Shown in pieces: positions 6,123 through 6,786 of a stretch of DNA of 6,786 bases (positions are counted from its first letter, which is position 1; each line of letters opens with the position of its first letter). The notes under the pieces are model-generated. The model saw only the letters and a program-made list of their open reading frames with translations. It was not told the origin of the DNA and searched no databases. Where the stretch lies: assembly GCA_003662305.1 (NCBI GenBank), contig QMXU01000053.1, positions 1 through 6,786 on the forward strand. The letters are read 5' to 3'. The translations under genes and the position numbers were made by a program. Origin of the DNA: Candidatus Hecatellales archaeon. GTDB taxonomy: Archaea; Thermoproteota; Bathyarchaeia; Hecatellales; Hecatellaceae.

Positions 6123-6786
6123 ATGGAAATGTTTGACGTTCAGAAGGTTAGAGAAGACTTCCCCCTGCTTAAGACAGGCGTCATATTTTTTGACAGTGCC
6201 GCCAGCAGTCTAACTCCGAAAACCGTGATAGACAGGATGCTTGAATACTACCTTGAATACAGGGCTAACATAGAGCGAGGCCTTTACCAGCTTTCCCAGC
6301 GGGCAAGCGAAGAATATGAAGCCGCCAGAAAGGAGGTAGCACGCTTCATAGGAGCTAGGTCTCCTGACGAAATAGTTTTCGTTAAAAACACGACGGAAGG
6401 CATAAACCTGGCAGCCCACAGCCTAAACTGGGGGAAGGAAGACAAGGTTGTCACCACGCTTCTGGAGCACCATTCAAACCTTCTCCCATGGCTGCGGTGC
6501 AGCGAGCGTTACGGAGTTAAAGTTGAAATGGTTAAGCCGAGCCGTGAAGGCTTTCTAGACCCAGCAGACTTTGAAAGAGTGATAGACAACAAGACAAGGC
6601 TTATAGCTGTAGCCCATGTCTCAAATGTTTTGGGCACCATAACGCCCGTTAGGGAAATAGCTGAAATAGCCCATGAGCATGATGCTCTAATACTGGTGGA
6701 CGGCGCCCAGTCTGTTCCCCACATGAAGGTGAACGTAAGAGAATTAGGCTGCGACCTCCTAGCCTTCTCAGGCCATAAAATGTGTG
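6123..6786 (+). CDS. sufS: Cysteine desulfurase, SufS/Csd type, C-terminus off the right edge (partial)
   Basis: A PLP-dependent aminotransferase-fold enzyme that removes sulfur from cysteine for Fe-S cluster or thio-cofactor assembly in the cytoplasm. The 221 codons present are about half of a usual 400-415 residue protein. Visible are VREDFPLL (9-16), DSAASSLTP (24-32), PLP-phosphate NTTEGIN (89-95), ring-stacking EHHSN (115-119), VSNVLGT (166-172), the PLP-nitrogen Asp in VDGAQSVPH (192-200), and the Schiff-base Lys219 in SGHKM at the edge. The active-site Cys loop lies outside the window, so a relative such as selenocysteine lyase cannot be wholly excluded. Two in-frame ATGs compete, at 6123 and 6129. 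AAGGGT (6114-6119) is close to the first and about 9 nt from the second, and family N-termini fit MFDVQ as well. A weak box CTATATCAT (6073-6081) could be its own promoter; otherwise it is read through from the glycosyltransferase, 51 nt upstream. Confidence 0.93.
   Translation, partial: MEMFDVQKVREDFPLLKTGVIFFDSAASSLTPKTVIDRMLEYYLEYRANIERGLYQLSQRASEEYEAARKEVARFIGARSPDEIVFVKNTTEGINLAAHSLNWGKEDKVVTTLLEHHSNLLPWLRCSERYGVKVEMVKPSREGFLDPADFERVIDNKTRLIAVAHVSNVLGTITPVREIAEIAHEHDALILVDGAQSVPHMKVNVRELGCDLLAFSGHKMC

Noticed and set aside
6509..6724. Minus-strand frames at 6210-6419 and 6509-6724
   Set aside because: Both are antisense to the cysteine desulfurase, whose PLP-site motifs are intact on the plus strand.

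Overview
The window looks archaeal. The evidence is BRE/TATA-type promoters, G-rich ribosome binding sites about 7 nt before mostly TTG or GTG starts, an archaeal-type Lrp/AsnC regulator, class I glutamine synthetase with an archaeal-style tail, and a Cys-rich protein resembling the TackOD1 output domain known mainly from TACK archaea. A Thermoproteota/Bathyarchaeia-like lineage is my best guess, but this is inference from protein style and not a phylogenetic placement.

Layout. Positions 2-1111 (+) hold a glutamate dehydrogenase whose N-terminus lies off the left edge. It converges on a tiny CxH/CxxC zinc-ribbon protein (1163-1321, -), which lies downstream of glutamine synthetase glnA (1379-2842, -). 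A 177-bp divergent intergenic region separates glnA from an Lrp/AsnC regulator (3020-3457, +). That region carries a TATA box for each gene and two near-identical half-palindromic boxes exactly 30 bp apart. After lrp comes a 93-nt imperfect inverted repeat that includes the lrp stop codon, then a T-rich run and a new promoter. A second unit follows: a multi-zinc-ribbon protein with a C-terminal nuclease-like fold (3689-4672), and 10 nt later a membrane family-2 glycosyltransferase of the QxxRW processive type (4683-6071). The window ends inside a SufS/Csd-type cysteine desulfurase (from 6123), cut at its PLP lysine.

How the genes fit together. The left half is a nitrogen-assimilation neighbourhood: GDH makes or breaks glutamate, GlnA makes glutamine, and the divergent Lrp is a natural candidate to sense an amino acid and control glnA and itself. 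The right half pairs a probable cytoplasmic zinc-ribbon regulator with a membrane polysaccharide synthase in one short operon, suggesting regulated surface-glycan production. The cysteine desulfurase begins what may be a separate sulfur-mobilisation unit. I see no tRNA, rRNA, CRISPR array, insertion sequence or phage gene. No stretch over 300 bases is without a gene.
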